This document shows, piece by piece, positions 25,487 through 34,949 of a DNA stretch of 64,000 nt. Below the pieces are notes generated by a model. It saw only the letters and a list, made by a program, of their open reading frames with translations. It did no database searches and was not told where the DNA came from. The translations under genes were made by a program, and so were the position numbers. The stretch is from positions 744,001 through 808,000 of the forward strand of contig NZ_SOAM01000002.1 in NCBI RefSeq assembly GCF_004364555.1. Reading direction: 5' to 3'. This stretch comes from Amnibacterium kyonggiense. Lineage in GTDB: Bacteria; Actinomycetota; Actinomycetes; Actinomycetales; Microbacteriaceae. How positions within the stretch are numbered: the stretch's first letter is position 1; each line of letters starts with the position of its first letter.

Positions 25487-26041
25487 TCAGCGACGTCGGG
25501 CCGAGGCCTCCGCCTCCCGCCACGCGCGCTGCGCGGGGGTGACCGCACCGCCCACGGCGGGTGCCGCCGGTCCCTGCCGCCACGCGTGGCAGACGGCGAT
25601 CGCGATCGCGTCGGCGGCGTCGGCGGGCTTCGGGGCGATCTCGAGACCGAGGAGCCGCGTCACCATCGTCGTGACCTGCCGCTTGTCGGCGTTGCCATAC
25701 CCGGTGACCGCCGCCTTGACCTCGCTGGGGGTGTGCAGACCGATCGGCAGCCCGCGCTCCGCCGCGAGGTGGAGCGCGACGCCGCTGATCTGCGCGACCC
25801 CCATCACGCTCTGGACGTTCTGCTGCGCGAAGACGCGCTCGATCGCGAACGCGTCCGGCCGGTACTCGTCCAGCAGCGCCCGGATGCCGCTGCCGATGTG
25901 CAGCAGCCGGAGCTCGAGCGCCTGGTCCGCGGGCGTGCGCAGCACCTCGACGTGCACGAGCCTCGCAGTGCGGTTGAGCGCGACGTCGACGACGCCGACG
26001 CCGCACCGGGTCAGACCCGGGTCGACCCCGAGCACCCGCAC
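25487..26041 (-). CDS. ruvC: Crossover junction endodeoxyribonuclease RuvC
   Basis: RuvC cuts Holliday junctions. The 184-residue protein has [16 protein letters not shown] (first catalytic Asp), [11 protein letters not shown] (Glu), and [13 protein letters not shown] (last two Asp). [16 protein letters not shown] is the usual DNA-binding segment. The start is GTG at 26041, 7 bp after the yebC stop, so it is likely cotranscribed with yebC. The C-terminus carries an extra basic tail after the last helix. Confidence 0.96.
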   Translation of the reverse strand: MRVLGVDPGLTRCGVGVVDVALNRTARLVHVEVLRTPADQALELRLLHIGSGIRALLDEYRPDAFAIERVFAQQNVQSVMGVAQISGVALHLAAERGLPIGLHTPSEVKAAVTGYGNADKRQVTTMVTRLLGLEIAPKPADAADAIAIAVCHAWRQGPAAPAVGGAVTPAQRAWREAEASARRR

Positions 26042-26048
26042 GACGGGA

Positions 26049-26813
26049 CTACTCGTCCTCGTCGAGCGCGGACGAGACCTGCTCCGAGAAGTCGAAGTTG
26101 GCGAAGACGTTCTGCACGTCGTCGCTGTCCTCGAGGGCGTCCACGAGCTTCAGGATCTTCTTCGCCACGTCGACGTCGTCGATCTCGATCGTCACGCCGG
26201 GCACGAACTCGCTGTCCGCCGACTCGTAGTCGATGCCGGCGCCCTGGAGCGCGGTGCGCGCGCCGACGAGCTCGGACGGCTCCGTGACGACCTCGAACTC
26301 CTCGCCGTGGTCCGCGACGTCCTCCACGCCGGCGTCCAGGACGGCGCCGAGCACGTCGTCCTCGCTGAGGCCGTCCGTCTTCGCGACGCGGATGACGCCC
26401 TTGCGGCTGAAGTTGTAGGCGACCGAGCCCGGGTCCGCCATGGTGCCGCCGTTGCGGCTCATGGCCGTGCGGACCTCCGCCGCGGCGCGGTTCCGGTTGT
26501 CCGTGAGGCACTCGATCAGCAGGGCGACGCCGTTCGGGCCGTACCCCTCATACATGATCGTGTCGTAGTTGATCGTCTCACCGGTGAGCCCGGCGCCGCG
26601 CTTGATCGCGCGGTCGATGTTGTCGTTCGGCACCGAGGTCTTCTTCGCCTTCTGCACGGCGTCGACGAGCGTCGGGTTGCCGGAGAGGTCGGCGCCGCCC
26701 ATCTTGGCGGCCACCTCGATGTTCTTGATCAGCTTCGCGAACGACTTCGCCCGCCGCTGGTCCTTGATCGCCTTCTGGTGCTTGGTGGTCGCCCACTTGG
26801 AGTGTCCGGACAC
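26049..26813 (-). CDS. yebC: YebC/PmpR/TACO1 family protein
   Basis: A 254-residue product starting with the family signature [21 protein letters not shown], followed by [16 protein letters not shown] and [19 protein letters not shown]. Members are described as transcriptional regulators in some bacteria and as translation factors that relieve stalling at proline stretches in others. The start is GTG at 26813. It heads the yebC-ruvC pair and is downstream of the interrupted glycosyltransferase gene (51 bp). Confidence 0.95.
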   Translation of the reverse strand: MSGHSKWATTKHQKAIKDQRRAKSFAKLIKNIEVAAKMGGADLSGNPTLVDAVQKAKKTSVPNDNIDRAIKRGAGLTGETINYDTIMYEGYGPNGVALLIECLTDNRNRAAAEVRTAMSRNGGTMADPGSVAYNFSRKGVIRVAKTDGLSEDDVLGAVLDAGVEDVADHGEEFEVVTEPSELVGARTALQGAGIDYESADSEFVPGVTIEIDDVDVAKKILKLVDALEDSDDVQNVFANFDFSEQVSSALDEDE

Positions 26814-26864
26814 GTGCGCCTCCTGCCGAAATGCCGCGTCGATGCTACCGGGAGCGCCGCTCGG

Positions 26865-28058
26865 TCATGCGAGCAGCGGCTCGGCCGCCCGCGTCCGCTG
26901 CGGCGGGGCGCCCTCGCCGGCGTCCGGGCGGAGGGGCACGAGGAGCGCGAGCAGGAGGACGGCGGCCAGCGAGCCCGCGCGCAGCACCGCCTGGGCGAGC
27001 ACCACGTGGGACGGGACGTCCGGGGGCAGGTGGACGCCGACGACGGCGATCGCCGTGGCGATCGGCAGCCGGGCCCGGAGGTCGAGCAGCGCGGTGCCGA
27101 GCAGCAGCCCGGCCTCGTAGTAGTCGTGCGTGCCCGGGTCGAGCAGCAGCCGGACCGCGACCACGGCGAGCAGCGCCGCCTCCGGTCGGCGGCGCGCGGT
27201 CACGATCGCGACCGCCACCGCGCCGACGAGCAGCTGCGCCGGGCGACACCACGGGGGCGTCCGCGGACCCGCGAGGCCGAGGAGGTGGATCGTGGAGGTG
27301 GGCGCCACGACGATGGTGAACCGGGACACGTGGTCGATCGCGCCGGGTTGGAGCACGAACGGCAGCCAGACGAGTGCGACGGTCGCGGCGACGATCGCCG
27401 CGGCGCGGAGCCGGGTGCCCCGCGGTGCACCGGCGAGCACCAGCACGACCGGCACGACCCACGGCTTGCAGTCGATCGCGAGGCCGAAGGCCAGGGCCGC
27501 CCGCAGCGGCGCGTCGCGGCGCAGGGAGCGGAACCCCAGGACGACGCCGAGCAGGGCCAGCGCGTCGTCCGGATGCCCGAACGAGACGGCCAGCAGCTGC
27601 CAGCCGAGCAGGACGCCCGCTCCGGCGAGCAGCCACCGGATCCGACCGGCGCGGGTCGCGCGGTCGACGAACGCGGCGAGCGCCGCGACGGCGAGCAGCC
27701 CCAGCGCCTCCATCGCCGCGGTCGCGGCCAGCTCGTCGGCGGGACGACCGAGCTGCACGAACGGGGCGCTCAGCAGGAAGGTGAGCGGCCCCATCTGCAG
27801 CTCGGGGTGGCGGGCGTACAGGGCGAGCCCGGTCGGACCCGTGAGCGCGTGGACGCCCGTGATGATGTAGTGCCAGGAGATGAGCCAGGCCATCCCGCCG
27901 CGCGGCTACCATGCCACGAGGACGACCTGCCAGGCGACGAGCAGCGCCCAGGGCCGGTCGAGCGCCGCGCCGCCGGCGCGGCGAAGGTCGTCCCGGAGTG
28001 TCGCGACGACGTCGGGGCGGGCGGGCCGCAGCGGTCCGGCGGGGGTCGATCCGGGCAT
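26865..28058 (-). pseudogene. Glycosyltransferase-87-like membrane protein interrupted by an amber codon
   Basis: The long downstream part (ATG at 27893, 342 residues) is a polytopic membrane protein with about eight spans; HPELQMGPLTFLL and GHPDDALALLGVVLG resemble the GT87/DUF2029 mannosyltransferase-like family. Directly upstream in the same frame, from ATG at 28058, 50 codons read MPGST...LLVAWQVVLVAW and end at TAG (27906-27908), then continue PRGGMAWLISWHYI. The upstream part looks like the natural first cytosolic segment and span. I infer a nonsense mutation or a sequence error; initiation at 27893 without a good RBS is the alternative. Full length would be 397 residues. Confidence 0.6.
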
Positions 28059-28101
28059 CGGTGCAGCGTGTCGGGGCCACCCTGCTCACCGCATGGGCGC
28101 C

Positions 28102-28707
28102 TCAGGAGGGCAGCCGGACGCCCGACGCCTTCAGCTCGAGGGCCGCGAGCCGAGCGATGACGAGGGGGTCGCCGCGGCGCCAGGCGGCGACGACGTCCGG
28201 GTCGAGCGCCGTCACCGCGCGCGCGGGCCGGGTCGCCAGCGCGCGCAGCGCCAGGAGGTCGTGCGACGCGGACGCGGCGGCGAGCCGTGCGACGGCCGCG
28301 CGGCGGACCGCGCCGACGAGCCGCGGGCGGACCCATCCGACGAGCACCACGAGGACCACGAGCAGCGCCACCGTCCAGCCCACGAGGGTCGCGAGGCGCT
28401 CCACGCCCTCCTGCCAGCTCCTCCCGGCGTCCGCGAGGGTGCCGCCCGCGGCGCTCGCCGATCCGAAGGGGGCGCTGATGCCGCCGCCGATCAGCGGCAC
28501 GCCGCTCAGCCGGCCACCGATGTCGGACATCGTCGCGGCGAAGCCGTTCCCGGACCGGGTCACGTCCGCGCCGACCGCTCGGAGGCCCGCGATCGCATCG
28601 TGGATCGCCACCGCGACGACGATGCCGGCCACGAGGATCGCGGCGGCGGCGAGGTCCCCGGCGATCTGGTACGCCCGGCGTCCGCCGAAGTCCGAGTAGA
28701 GCTGCAT
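28102..28707 (-). CDS. Hypothetical two-span membrane protein
   Basis: A 201-residue protein starting MQLYSDFGGRRAYQIAGDL. Hydrophobic segments at about 18-38 and 120-142 flank an external loop rich in Gly and Ser (GGRLSGVPLIGGG, APFGSASAAGG). The C-terminal 60 residues are cytosolic and carry HDLLALRALATRPARAV and DPDVVAAWRRGDPLVIARLA. I do not recognise a family name. ATG at 28707. It is followed by the GT87-like gene 43 bp later, in the same direction. Confidence 0.7.
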   Translation of the reverse strand: MQLYSDFGGRRAYQIAGDLAAAAILVAGIVVAVAIHDAIAGLRAVGADVTRSGNGFAATMSDIGGRLSGVPLIGGGISAPFGSASAAGGTLADAGRSWQEGVERLATLVGWTVALLVVLVVLVGWVRPRLVGAVRRAAVARLAAASASHDLLALRALATRPARAVTALDPDVVAAWRRGDPLVIARLAALELKASGVRLPS

Positions 28708-28797
28708 GGCAGCAGTGTGATCACTCGACTTCCGAACGACCTGCGGCCGGCCCCGCGCGCTCGTGGGTTCGGCACGGGCGCGGGGCGTCGGAACCGC

Positions 28798-28832
28798 TGG
28801 TCGAGGTGCGAGCGGAGCGAGCCTCGAGACCA
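28798..28832. repeat. Dispersed-type imperfect palindrome between pdxT and the upstream membrane-protein gene
   Basis: The ends TGGTCGAGG and CCTCGAGACCA mirror each other, with GCGAGCGGAGCGAGC forming the core. This resembles, from memory, short palindromes scattered between genes in Microbacteriaceae, which often act as terminators. It lies just past the pdxT stop (28851). Confidence 0.5.
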
Positions 28833-28850
28833 CGCCCGGTCCGGGTCGCG

Positions 28851-29429
28851 CTACAGCAGGCGCAGGAAGTGCTCGTGGAAGCGGGTCTCGCCCGTGATCT
28901 CCGGGTGGAACGAGGTACCGAGGAGGTTCCCCTGCTGCACCGCGACGACGCGGCCGTCGCCGAGGGCGGCGACCACCGACGCGGCCGGGCCGACCTCCTC
29001 GACGATCGGCGCGCGGATGAAGGCCGCGTGCACGGGCGGTGCGCCGAGCACCGCGACGTCGAGGTCCGTCTCGAACGAGTCGAGCTGGTTCCCGAACGCG
29101 TTCCGCCGCACGGTCACGTCGAGGCCGCCGAGCGTCCGCTGATCGGGCAGCGCGTCGAGCACGCGGTCGCTCAGCATGATGAGCCCGGCGCAGGTGCCGT
29201 AGACGGGCATGCCGTCGACGATGCGCTCCTGCAGCGGCTCCCGCAGGCCGAAGGCGCGCGAGAGCTTGTCCATCACCGTCGACTCCCCGCCGGGGATGAC
29301 GAGGCCCTGCACCTGGTCGAGCTCGCGGGCGCGCCGGACCGGCACGGCGTCCGCCCCCAGTCCGGTCAGCACCGCGAGGTGCTCCCGGAAGTCGCCCTGG
29401 AGGGCGAGGACCCCGACCTTCGGCGTCAC
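28851..29429 (-). CDS. pdxT: Pyridoxal 5'-phosphate synthase glutaminase subunit PdxT
   Basis: PdxT hydrolyses glutamine and feeds ammonia to PdxS for PLP synthesis. The 192-residue protein has [15 protein letters not shown], the oxyanion strand [12 protein letters not shown], the nucleophile elbow [10 protein letters not shown] (catalytic Cys), and [19 protein letters not shown] with the catalytic His-Glu pair. The start is GTG at 29429, overlapping the pdxS stop by 4 bp, consistent with 1:1 complex formation. The gene ends just before a palindromic repeat. Confidence 0.96.
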   Translation of the reverse strand: MTPKVGVLALQGDFREHLAVLTGLGADAVPVRRARELDQVQGLVIPGGESTVMDKLSRAFGLREPLQERIVDGMPVYGTCAGLIMLSDRVLDALPDQRTLGGLDVTVRRNAFGNQLDSFETDLDVAVLGAPPVHAAFIRAPIVEEVGPAASVVAALGDGRVVAVQQGNLLGTSFHPEITGETRFHEHFLRLL

Positions 29430-30361
29430 CAACCGCGGTCGGCGAGGCGGTGCGGCGCGGGGACGTCGGCGACATTGATGCCGACCATCGCCTCGCCGAG
29501 CCCGCGGGACGCGTTCGCGATCTCCGCCGGGTCGTCGAAGAACGTGGTCGCCTTCACGATCGCCGCGGCACGCTTGGCCGGGTCGCCGGACTTGAAGATG
29601 CCGGAGCCGACGAACACGCCGTCCGCGCCGAGCTGCATCATCATCGCCGCGTCGGCCGGCGTCGCGACGCCGCCCGCGGTGAACAGCACGACGGGCAGCG
29701 CGCCGAGCCGCGCGACCTCCGCGACGAGCTCGTACGGGGCCTGCAGCTCCTTGGCCGCGACGTACAGCTCGTCGGGGGTCTTCGCCTTGAGGGCATTGAT
29801 CTGACCCTTGATGGTGCGGATGTGCTTCGTCGCCTCGGAGACGTCGCCGGTTCCGGCCTCGCCCTTCGAGCGGATCATCGCCGCGCCCTCGGTGATGCGG
29901 CGCAGCGCCTCGCCCAGGTTCGTGGCGCCGCAGACGAACGGCGCGGTGAACCGCCACTTGTCGATGTGGTTCACGTAGTCGGCCGGCGACAGCACCTCGG
30001 ATTCGTCGATGTAGTCCACACCGAGGTGCTGCAGCACCTGCGCCTCGACGAAGTGACCGATGCGGGCCTTCGCCATGACGGGGATGGAGACCGCGTCGAC
30101 GATGCCGGCGATGAGGTCCGGGTCGCTCATGCGCGCAACGCCGCCCTGGGCGCGGATGTCGGCGGGGACGCGCTCGAGCGCCATGACCGCGACGGCGCCG
30201 GCGTCCTCGGCGATCTTCGCCTGCTCGACGGTGACGACGTCCATGATCACGCCGCCCTTGAGCATCTCGGCGAGGCCGCGCTTCACGCGGGCGGTGCCGG
30301 TGCCGGGCCCTGCGGAGTCGGCGCTGCCGGAGGCGGTGGAGGGGGTGAGCGTGTCGGTCAT
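29426..30361 (-). CDS. pdxS: Pyridoxal 5'-phosphate synthase lyase subunit PdxS
   Basis: PdxS builds PLP from ribose 5-phosphate, glyceraldehyde 3-phosphate and ammonia as a (beta/alpha)8 dodecamer. The 311-residue product carries [51 protein letters not shown] with the catalytic lysine region, DYIDESEVL, and [17 protein letters not shown]. The first 25 residues are a Ser/Gly/Thr-rich extension. ATG at 30361. It follows the HIT-domain gene by 50 bp with no intervening pgsA or pimA. Confidence 0.97.
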   Translation of the reverse strand: MTDTLTPSTASGSADSAGPGTGTARVKRGLAEMLKGGVIMDVVTVEQAKIAEDAGAVAVMALERVPADIRAQGGVARMSDPDLIAGIVDAVSIPVMAKARIGHFVEAQVLQHLGVDYIDESEVLSPADYVNHIDKWRFTAPFVCGATNLGEALRRITEGAAMIRSKGEAGTGDVSEATKHIRTIKGQINALKAKTPDELYVAAKELQAPYELVAEVARLGALPVVLFTAGGVATPADAAMMMQLGADGVFVGSGIFKSGDPAKRAAAIVKATTFFDDPAEIANASRGLGEAMVGINVADVPAPHRLADRGW

Positions 30362-30411
30362 CTCGGGTTCCTGATCAGCGGTCGAAGTCGAACGTCAAGG
30401 CTACTCGTGCA

Positions 30412-30966
30412 TCAGGCGGGCCAGGCGTCGTGCAGCGAGCGCCAGGTGTCGCCGAGCAGCACCGGCAGCGCCTTCGTCCCCGCGATGATCGGGAAGAAGT
30501 TCGCGTCCGCCGCCCAGCGCGGTACGACGTGCTGATGCAGGTGCGCGGCGACGCCCGCCCCGGCGATCGCGCCCTGGTTCATGCCGATGTTGAAGCCGTC
30601 GCACCGCGAGTCCTCGCGGAGCACGCGCATCGCGGTCTGCGTGAGGCTCGCGACCTCCTGCACCTCCGCCTCCGTCGCCTCGTCGTACAGGCCGACGTGG
30701 CGGTAGGGGCAGACGAGCAGGTGCCCGGAGTTGTACGGGAACAGGTTGAGCAGCACGTAGGCGTGCTCGCCCCGGTGGACGATCAGCGCCTCCTCGTCGG
30801 AGCGCTTCGGCGCCTCGCAGAACGGGCAGGAGCCGTCGGGCGACGACCCGGCGTTCGGCCCCGTGTGGTTCGACGAGATGTAGGCCATGCGGTGCGGGAC
30901 CCACAAGCGCTGGTAGGCGTCCGGGATCCCGACCGCGCCGTCCACGGTCTCGGGCTCGTCGGTCAC
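30412..30966 (-). CDS. HIT-family nucleotide hydrolase/phosphorylase
   Basis: A 184-residue protein with a zinc-type CPFCEAPK motif, [21 protein letters not shown], and the active-site triad motif [10 protein letters not shown]. The layout matches the actinobacterial HIT protein encoded next to thrS, whose mycobacterial homologue was reported as a diadenosine tetraphosphate phosphorylase; that activity is inferred here, not shown. The start is GTG at 30966, overlapping the thrS stop (GTGA) and implying coupling. The N-terminal 20 residues are a variable leader. Confidence 0.9.
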   Translation of the reverse strand: MTDEPETVDGAVGIPDAYQRLWVPHRMAYISSNHTGPNAGSSPDGSCPFCEAPKRSDEEALIVHRGEHAYVLLNLFPYNSGHLLVCPYRHVGLYDEATEAEVQEVASLTQTAMRVLREDSRCDGFNIGMNQGAIAGAGVAAHLHQHVVPRWAADANFFPIIAGTKALPVLLGDTWRSLHDAWPA

Positions 30967-33083
30967 ACGGCCCCCGCCGCCGCCGCACCTGGGGCCCCCG
31001 CGGCCGGTACCGACGCGTCGCGAAGCGACGTGGCGGCCGTGCCCGTGGGGACACCGCCGGCCGGCTCGAGGTCGTCCGCCGTCGTGATCTGCGCGCGCGA
31101 CGCGATCGCGCCGGTGATGAGCGCGACCGCCTCGTCGACGGGCACGCCGTTCCGGGTGGTGCCGTCCCGGAAGCGGAAGCTGACCGCGCCCGCGTCCCGG
31201 TCCTGCTCCCCCGCGATGAGGAGGAACGGCACGTGCTGCAGCGTGTGGTTCCGGATCTTCTTCTGCATCCGGTCGTCGGAGTCGTCGAGCTCGACGCGGA
31301 CGCCCTGCAACCGCAGAGCGTCGAGCACGCCGGCGAGGTGGTCCGCGTACTCGTCGGCGACGGGGATGCCGACGACCTGCACCGGCGACAGCCAGACCGG
31401 GAACGCGCCCGCGTAGTGCTCCAGCAGCACCGCGAAGAACCGCTCGATCGATCCGAACAGCGCGCGGTGGATCATGATCGGCTGCTGCTTCGTGCCGTCG
31501 GCGGCGGTGTACTCGAGGCCGAACCGCTCGGGCTGGTTGAAGTCGATCTGGATCGTGGACAGCTGCCAGGTGCGGCCGATCGCGTCCTTCGCCTGCACGG
31601 AGATCTTCGGCCCGTAGAACGCCGCGCCGCCCGGGTCGGGCTCGAGGCGCAGCCCCGACTCGGCGGCGACCTCGGCCAGCGTCGCCGTCGCGGTCTCCCA
31701 CAGCTCGTCGGGGCCCATGAACTTGGGGCCGTCGTCGCGGGTGGAGAGCTCCAGGTAGAAGTCGTCGAGGCCGTAGTCGCGGAGCAGGTCGAGCACGAAC
31801 TGCAGGGTGCGGGTCAGCTCCGGCTTCAGCTGCTCAGGGGTGCAGTAGAGGTGGGCGTCGTCCTGCGTGAGGCCGCGGACCCGGGTGAGTCCCTGCAGCG
31901 TGCCGGACTTCTCGTACCGGTACACCGAGCCGAACTCGAAGAGCCGCAGCGGCAGCTCCCGGTAGCTGCGTCCGCGCGCGCGGAACACGAGGTTGTGGAA
32001 CGGGCAGTTCATGGGCTTCAGGTAGTAGTCCTGCCCGGCCTTGACGACCTTTCCGTCCGCGTCCACCTCCTCGTCCAGGTGCATCGGGGGGAACATGCCG
32101 TCAGCGAACCACTGCAGGTGGCCGGAGGTCTGGAACAGGTTGCCCTTCGTGATGTGCGGGGAGTTGACGAACGAGTACCCCGCCTCGGTGTGCCGCCGGC
32201 GCGAGTAGTCCTCCATCGCCTGCCGGACGATCCCGCCCTTCGGGTGGAAGACGGCGAGGCCGGAGCCGATCTCGTCCGGGAAGCTGAACAGGTCGAGCTC
32301 CGCGCCGAGCTTGCGGTGGTCGCGCTTCGCGGCCTCCTCGACGCGGTGCTGGTAGGCGCGCAGCTCGTCCTTCGACGGCCACGCGGTGCCGTAGATCCGC
32401 TGGAGCTGCGGGTTCTTCTCCGACCCGCGCCAGTACGCGGCGGCGACGCGGGTGAGCGCCCAGCCGTTGCGGATGACGCCGGTGTTCGGGAGGTGCGGCC
32501 CGCGGCAGAGGTCCTGCCAGATCACCTCGCCGCTCGAGCGGTCGACGTTCGCGTACACGGTCAGCTCGCCGGCGCCGACCTCCACGGCCTCGTCGGAGGA
32601 CTCGTCCGTGCCGCCCTTGAGCCCGATGAGCTCGAGCTTGTACGGCTCGTCGGCGAAGAGCCGGCGCGCCTCCGCCTCGCTGACGACGCGGCGCTGGAAG
32701 CGCTGGCCGGCGCGCTGGATCCGCTCCATCTCCTTCGAGAGCGCCTTCAGGTCCTCCGGGGTGAAGGGCTGCTGCACGTCGAAGTCGTAGTAGAAGCCGT
32801 CGGTGACGGGCGGGCCGATCCCGAGCCGCGCCTCCGGGTTGATCCGCTGCACCGCCTGCGCGAGCACGTGCGCGGTCGAGTGCCGGAGGATCGCGAGCCC
32901 GTCGGGCGAACCGATGGTCACCGGCTCGGCGTGCGCACCCGCCGGGATCGGGCGGTCGAGATCCCAGAGCGCGCCGTCCACCCGCGCCGCGACGACCTCG
33001 CGGTCCTCGCCGAAGAGCGTGCGCCCCGTCGTCACCGCAGGCCCTTCGCCTGGCTGCGGGGCGGTGGGATCGGTGGCGCTCAC
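30963..33083 (-). CDS. thrS: Threonyl-tRNA synthetase
   Basis: ThrRS charges tRNA-Thr and edits Ser-tRNA-Thr. The 706-residue protein has a TGS-like N-terminal domain, the editing domain with [11 protein letters not shown] (metal His pair), the class II core with [34 protein letters not shown] (zinc Cys) and [17 protein letters not shown], and the C-terminal anticodon-binding domain beginning [14 protein letters not shown] Pro/Ala-rich tail of about 40 residues is added. The start is GTG at 33083. An upstream gene of unknown function ends 38 bp away on the same strand. I see no T-box in that short gap. Confidence 0.96.
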   Translation of the reverse strand: MSATDPTAPQPGEGPAVTTGRTLFGEDREVVAARVDGALWDLDRPIPAGAHAEPVTIGSPDGLAILRHSTAHVLAQAVQRINPEARLGIGPPVTDGFYYDFDVQQPFTPEDLKALSKEMERIQRAGQRFQRRVVSEAEARRLFADEPYKLELIGLKGGTDESSDEAVEVGAGELTVYANVDRSSGEVIWQDLCRGPHLPNTGVIRNGWALTRVAAAYWRGSEKNPQLQRIYGTAWPSKDELRAYQHRVEEAAKRDHRKLGAELDLFSFPDEIGSGLAVFHPKGGIVRQAMEDYSRRRHTEAGYSFVNSPHITKGNLFQTSGHLQWFADGMFPPMHLDEEVDADGKVVKAGQDYYLKPMNCPFHNLVFRARGRSYRELPLRLFEFGSVYRYEKSGTLQGLTRVRGLTQDDAHLYCTPEQLKPELTRTLQFVLDLLRDYGLDDFYLELSTRDDGPKFMGPDELWETATATLAEVAAESGLRLEPDPGGAAFYGPKISVQAKDAIGRTWQLSTIQIDFNQPERFGLEYTAADGTKQQPIMIHRALFGSIERFFAVLLEHYAGAFPVWLSPVQVVGIPVADEYADHLAGVLDALRLQGVRVELDDSDDRMQKKIRNHTLQHVPFLLIAGEQDRDAGAVSFRFRDGTTRNGVPVDEAVALITGAIASRAQITTADDLEPAGGVPTGTAATSLRDASVPAAGAPGAAAAGAV

Positions 33084-33120
33084 GACGGCGTTCCTCCTCG
33101 GTCGGTTCGGTGCGAGAAGC

Positions 33121-33756
33121 CTAGGCGCGGCCGAGGAGGCGCTCCCACCAGGTCCGGCGACGGGGCACGGGGATCGGCGCGGCCTCCCCGCGCACCGCCG
33201 CTTCGAGCGCGGGCAGGTCCACGGTCGTGATCAGCCGCAGGCGCTCCCGCAGCCGCCCCTCGTCCTCGACGCGCCCGACCGGGTCGCCGGAGACCGCGCG
33301 GCGGAGCGCGGCGTCGATCTCCTCCTGCGCGTCGTGCCGCGCCGCCTCGAGGAGGGCGGCGATCTGCGCCGGATCGTTCTCCCAGCGCAGCAGTCGTCGC
33401 GCGACGAGCCGGTAGACGCGGCGCCGCCGCTCGAGGTTGTCGGCATCGGAGGCGCGGTAGTCGTGCTCGTGCACGGCGCTGCCCCTGGTGAGCCGGGCGA
33501 CCGGCTCCTCCTGCTCCATCCGCCGCGCGGAGGCCTCCGCCTCGACGCGCAGCCCGCCGAGCGCGAGCCGCACCTCGTCCGCCCACGCCTCCGGATCCAC
33601 GGACCCCTGCGCCGTCACGGTGTCGACGATGATCCGGTTCTTCAGCCGCATGCGCGTCGCGTACTCGGCGAGCAGGAGCCCCTCGTCGGCCTCCTCCTCG
33701 ACGGCGCGCCGGACGCGCACCGGACCGGTCAGGTCGTCGGCGGGCCGCTCGACCAT
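33121..33756 (-). CDS. Hypothetical helical protein upstream of thrS
   Basis: A 211-residue protein, highly charged and helical: [27 protein letters not shown], then [24 protein letters not shown]-like basic helices, and an acidic-basic C-terminus ending [10 protein letters not shown]. No membrane span or signal peptide. No recognised catalytic motif. The ATG at 33756 is followed by VERPADD. Its stop lies 38 bp before thrS, so it probably leads the thrS-HIT-pdxS transcript. It is divergent from the broken oxidoreductase gene. Confidence 0.7.
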   Translation of the reverse strand: MVERPADDLTGPVRVRRAVEEEADEGLLLAEYATRMRLKNRIIVDTVTAQGSVDPEAWADEVRLALGGLRVEAEASARRMEQEEPVARLTRGSAVHEHDYRASDADNLERRRRVYRLVARRLLRWENDPAQIAALLEAARHDAQEEIDAALRRAVSGDPVGRVEDEGRLRERLRLITTVDLPALEAAVRGEAAPIPVPRRRTWWERLLGRA

Positions 33757-33891
33757 CGCGCTCCCCCTCTCGTCGACGCCGCACGGAACGACGGTCGCGC
33801 GCGCTCCGCACTCCCTCGCCGCGCGGCGCCCCTCGATCCCCCGCCCCTCGATTCTCCACGCCGCAGCCGCAGGCCGACGTACGCTGCGGCG

Positions 33892-34298
33892 GTGACGACC
33901 GCGCTCAGCCCTCGGATCAGCGACTTCCTCCGGCGACCGAACCCCGCGGTCATGGCCACCCTGGCGAACGACGGCCGACCGGTCACGGTCGCGACCTGGT
34001 ACCCCTCGAGGACGACGATCGGATCCTCGTGAACCTCGACGCCGAGCGCGTCCGGCTCGGGCACCTGCGGCGGGACCCGCGATTCGCGCTCGACGTGCTC
34101 GACGGGGCCGACTGGTACACGCACCTCGCCCTGCAGCTCGTCGGCATCGCCTTCACCGACGATGTCGGCCTCCGGGACATCGATGCGCTCTCCCGTCACT
34201 ACGGCGGCAGCCCCTACGCGGACCGGGAGCGCCCTCGGGTGAGCGTGCGGGCGGAGATCCGCGGCCTGCACGCCAGGGGCGCGCTCCGCGAGGAGTAG
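33892..34298 (+). pseudogene. Frameshifted PPOX-type F420/FMN-dependent oxidoreductase
   Basis: The first frame from GTG at 33892 reads MTTALSPRISDFLRRPN, PAVMATLANDGRPVTVATWY and then goes out of phase, stopping at 34030-34032. The adjacent frame supplies LEDDDRILVNLDAERVRLGHLRRDP, FALDVLDGADWYTHLAL and SRHYGGSPYADRERPRVSV, the rest of a pyridoxamine-5'-phosphate-oxidase-like split-barrel protein of about 135 residues. The shift lies at the C run 34002-34005; removing two bases (or adding one) restores phase, and removing two gives the better fit to the family spacing. This is either gene decay or a sequencing error. Confidence 0.75.
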
Positions 34299-34340
34299 GT
34301 CCTCCGGGATCCGGGACCGCCCTCGCTCCCCGGAACGAGA

Positions 34341-34366
34341 AGAACCCCTGCCGGGGCAGGGGTTCT
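34341..34366 (-). terminator. Rho-independent-like terminator after the minus-strand tRNA genes
   Basis: AGAACCCCTG pairs with CAGGGGTTCT around CCGGGG. On the minus strand it is followed by a T/C-rich TTCTCGTT. It lies just past tRNA-Val(GAC), the last of three minus-strand tRNA genes. Confidence 0.8.
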
Positions 34367-34371
34367 GTCGG

Positions 34372-34443
34372 TGGGCGATACTGGGTTCGAACCAGTGACC
34401 TCTTCCGTGTCAGGGAAGCGCGCTACCACTGCGCCAATCGCCC
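34372..34443 (-). tRNA. tRNA-Val (GAC)
   Basis: The minus strand folds as a cloverleaf: acceptor GGGCGAT/ATCGCCC, D arm with GCGCAGTGGTAGCGC, anticodon stem CTTCC/GGAAG with loop CTGACAC (anticodon GAC), and a T arm ending in the GTTCGAAC pattern. Discriminator A; the CCA end is not encoded. The body is closely similar to tRNA-Val(CAC) at 34799 on the other strand. Confidence 0.95.
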
Positions 34444-34465
34444 GAGCGGAGCACCGGCTCCGTCG

Positions 34466-34536
34466 AGGTGGGGACGGGATTCGAACCCGCGTACACGGCT
34501 TTGCAGGCCGTTGCCTCGCCTCTCGGCCACCCCACC
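34466..34536 (-). tRNA. tRNA-Cys (GCA)
   Basis: Acceptor GGTGGGG pairs with CCCCACC, anticodon stem ACGGC/GCCGT encloses loop CTGCAAA (anticodon GCA), and the T loop reads GTTCGAATC. Discriminator U as usual for tRNA-Cys. 71 nt, no encoded CCA. It sits 22 bp upstream of tRNA-Val(GAC), same transcript direction. Confidence 0.95.
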
Positions 34537-34597
34537 AGTGTTCAATCCACCATGCGGGTGGACCGTTCGGCCCGCCGGGGTCCGGCTGGTCCCACCG

Positions 34598-34669
34598 AGC
34601 GGATGACGAGATTCGAACTCGCGACCCTCACCTTGGCAAGGTGATGCGCTACCACTGCGCCACATCCGC
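34598..34669 (-). tRNA. tRNA-Gly (GCC)
   Basis: Acceptor GCGGATG pairs with CATCCGC, D arm GCGCAGTGGTAGCGC, anticodon stem TCACC/GGTGA around TTGCCAA (anticodon GCC), T loop GTTCGAATC. 72 nt, discriminator U, CCA not encoded. First of the three minus-strand tRNA genes. Confidence 0.95.
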
Positions 34670-34798
34670 ATCGCCCCTCTCGGGGCGGGAACGACTGTAG
34701 CCGATCCCGGCGCCGGGTGCGAACCGACGACCCGCCCCCTCCGGGGGTCCCCGACCATCGATGGGAGAGGTCGCGCCTGTGGCATCATGGGACGCCGC

Positions 34799-34874
34799 GG
34801 GCGATTGGCGCAGTTGGTAGCGCGCTTCGTTCACACCGAAGAGGTCGTCGGTTCGAGTCCGGCATCGCCCACCA
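34799..34874 (+). tRNA. tRNA-Val (CAC)
   Basis: Acceptor GGGCGAT/ATCGCCC, anticodon stem CTTCG/CGAAG with loop TTCACAC (anticodon CAC), T arm with GTTCGAGTC. Unlike the three minus-strand tRNAs here it encodes its 3' ACCA. It is transcribed rightward and has its own terminator. Confidence 0.95.
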
Positions 34875-34880
34875 CCGCGG

Positions 34881-34910
34881 AGGCGCCGATCCCACCAGGG
34901 AGCGGCGCCT
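34881..34910 (+). terminator. Terminator after tRNA-Val(CAC)
   Basis: AGGCGCCG pairs with CGGCGCCT around a 14-base loop, followed by TCGTCGT. It starts 7 bp after the tRNA 3' end. Confidence 0.7.
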
Positions 34911-34949
34911 TCGTCGTCCCGGCCCCGTGCTGGTCCACCACAGCGTGCT

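Noticed and set aside
33084-33120. T-box or other leader before thrS
   Set aside because: The gap is only 37 bp and thrS appears to be in an operon with the upstream gene.
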